Assembly (NCBI GenBank): GCA_049281195.1
Contig: JBAPRR010000304.1
Span: forward strand, 1 to 6,496
Source: JBAPRR01 sp049281195
GTDB lineage: Bacteria; Actinomycetota; Acidimicrobiia; Acidimicrobiales; CAVXTF01
Direction: 5' to 3'
DNA: 6,496 nucleotides
The translations under genes were made by a program, and so were the position numbers. The notes under the pieces are model-generated. The model was given only the letters and a program-made list of their open reading frames with translations, did not search any database and was not told the DNA's origin. Position 1 is the stretch's first letter. Every line of letters begins with the position of its first letter. Shown here one piece after another: positions 6,318 through 6,496 of this stretch.

Positions 6318-6376
6318 GCTCCGCTCTGCAGATAGCCGACGGTCTTTTCGCGCCGATCGATCTCTTCCGGCTGCCG

Positions 6377-6411
6377 GGGTGTCGGGTGTGGGGTGTGGGG
6401 TGTCGGGTGTG
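6377..6411 (+). repeat. Heptanucleotide tandem repeat GGGTGTS x5, G-quadruplex-capable
   Basis: Five head-to-tail 7-base units read GGGTGTC, GGGTGTG, GGGTGTG, GGGTGTC, GGGTGTG, followed by two more G. Six runs of three or four G are separated by loops of three or four bases, which fits the standard intramolecular G-quadruplex pattern on the plus strand. The repeat starts about 60 bases after the uppP stop. The remainder of 6318-6496 holds no convincing gene: an ATG at 6427 opens a frame to the window edge but has no ribosome binding site and only 23 codons. Confidence 0.8.
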
Positions 6412-6496
6412 GGCCGGCTGAGCCGCATGTCGTCAGACGCGACGGTGGCCCCCATTGCGGGAGCCATCGCGTGTTCGAGCGCGCCGGCTCCGCCGG

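Noticed and set aside
6087..6467. Minus-strand open frame with a TPDTPHPTPDTP peptide repeat
   Set aside because: The peptide repeat is only the translated GGGTGTS DNA repeat, and the rest is antisense to uppP.
6439..6470. Imperfect inverted repeat (GCGAcGG...CCATCGC) that could be a terminator
   Set aside because: The stem needs mismatches and a bulge and has no T-run after it, so it does not meet the pattern of an intrinsic terminator.
6427..6496. Short plus-strand frame from ATG at 6427 to the window edge
   Set aside because: Only 23 codons are visible, there is no Shine-Dalgarno, and the Ala/Pro/Ser-rich translation is not informative.

Overview
The window comes from a high-GC bacterium, most likely an actinobacterium (Actinomycetota). 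Three things point there: GTG and TTG starts alongside ATG, a small epsilon-like subunit encoded next to an acyl-CoA carboxylase beta subunit, and a crotonyl-CoA carboxylase/reductase of the actinobacterial and alphaproteobacterial type. An acidimicrobial-type lineage would fit, but I cannot place it further from sequence alone.

Layout. Positions 1-3839 hold a minus-strand operon, read from right to left: ccr (2499-3839), mce (1972-2502), pccB (325-1881), an epsilon-like small subunit (125-328), and the first 37 codons of a GNAT-type acetyltransferase running off the left edge (1-112). Two junctions (ccr/mce and pccB/epsilon) are 4-base GTGA overlaps, a sign of translational coupling. A 152-bp divergent region (3840-3991) separates this operon from a plus-strand acetyl-CoA C-acetyltransferase (3992-5182). 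A plus-strand undecaprenyl-diphosphate phosphatase, uppP (5331-6317), follows after a 148-bp gap. The last 179 bases contain a G-rich heptanucleotide tandem repeat and no convincing gene.

How the genes work together. The thiolase condenses two acetyl-CoA to acetoacetyl-CoA. After reduction and dehydration by enzymes encoded elsewhere this gives crotonyl-CoA, which Ccr reductively carboxylates to ethylmalonyl-CoA. The epimerase handles ethylmalonyl-CoA and/or methylmalonyl-CoA, and the carboxylase beta subunit fits propionyl-CoA to methylmalonyl-CoA, the last stretch of the ethylmalonyl-CoA pathway and of propionate assimilation. The divergon therefore carries the entry and exit parts of that pathway. 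The middle enzymes (ethylmalonyl-CoA mutase, methylsuccinyl-CoA dehydrogenase, mesaconyl-CoA hydratase, malyl-CoA lyase) and the biotin-carrying alpha subunit are not in the window. UppP is a cell-envelope lipid-carrier recycling enzyme and looks functionally unrelated.

The most interesting non-coding signal is a set of three GGTTACC-type palindromic boxes spaced exactly 11 bp apart, immediately in front of ccr, which look like an operator. Other points of interest are two tandem hairpins in the thiolase leader, a basic heptad repeat at the N-terminus of the epimerase, a variant UppP active-site signature with an enlarged loop, and a G-quadruplex-capable repeat after uppP. I did not see a clearly new defence, mobile or CRISPR system.
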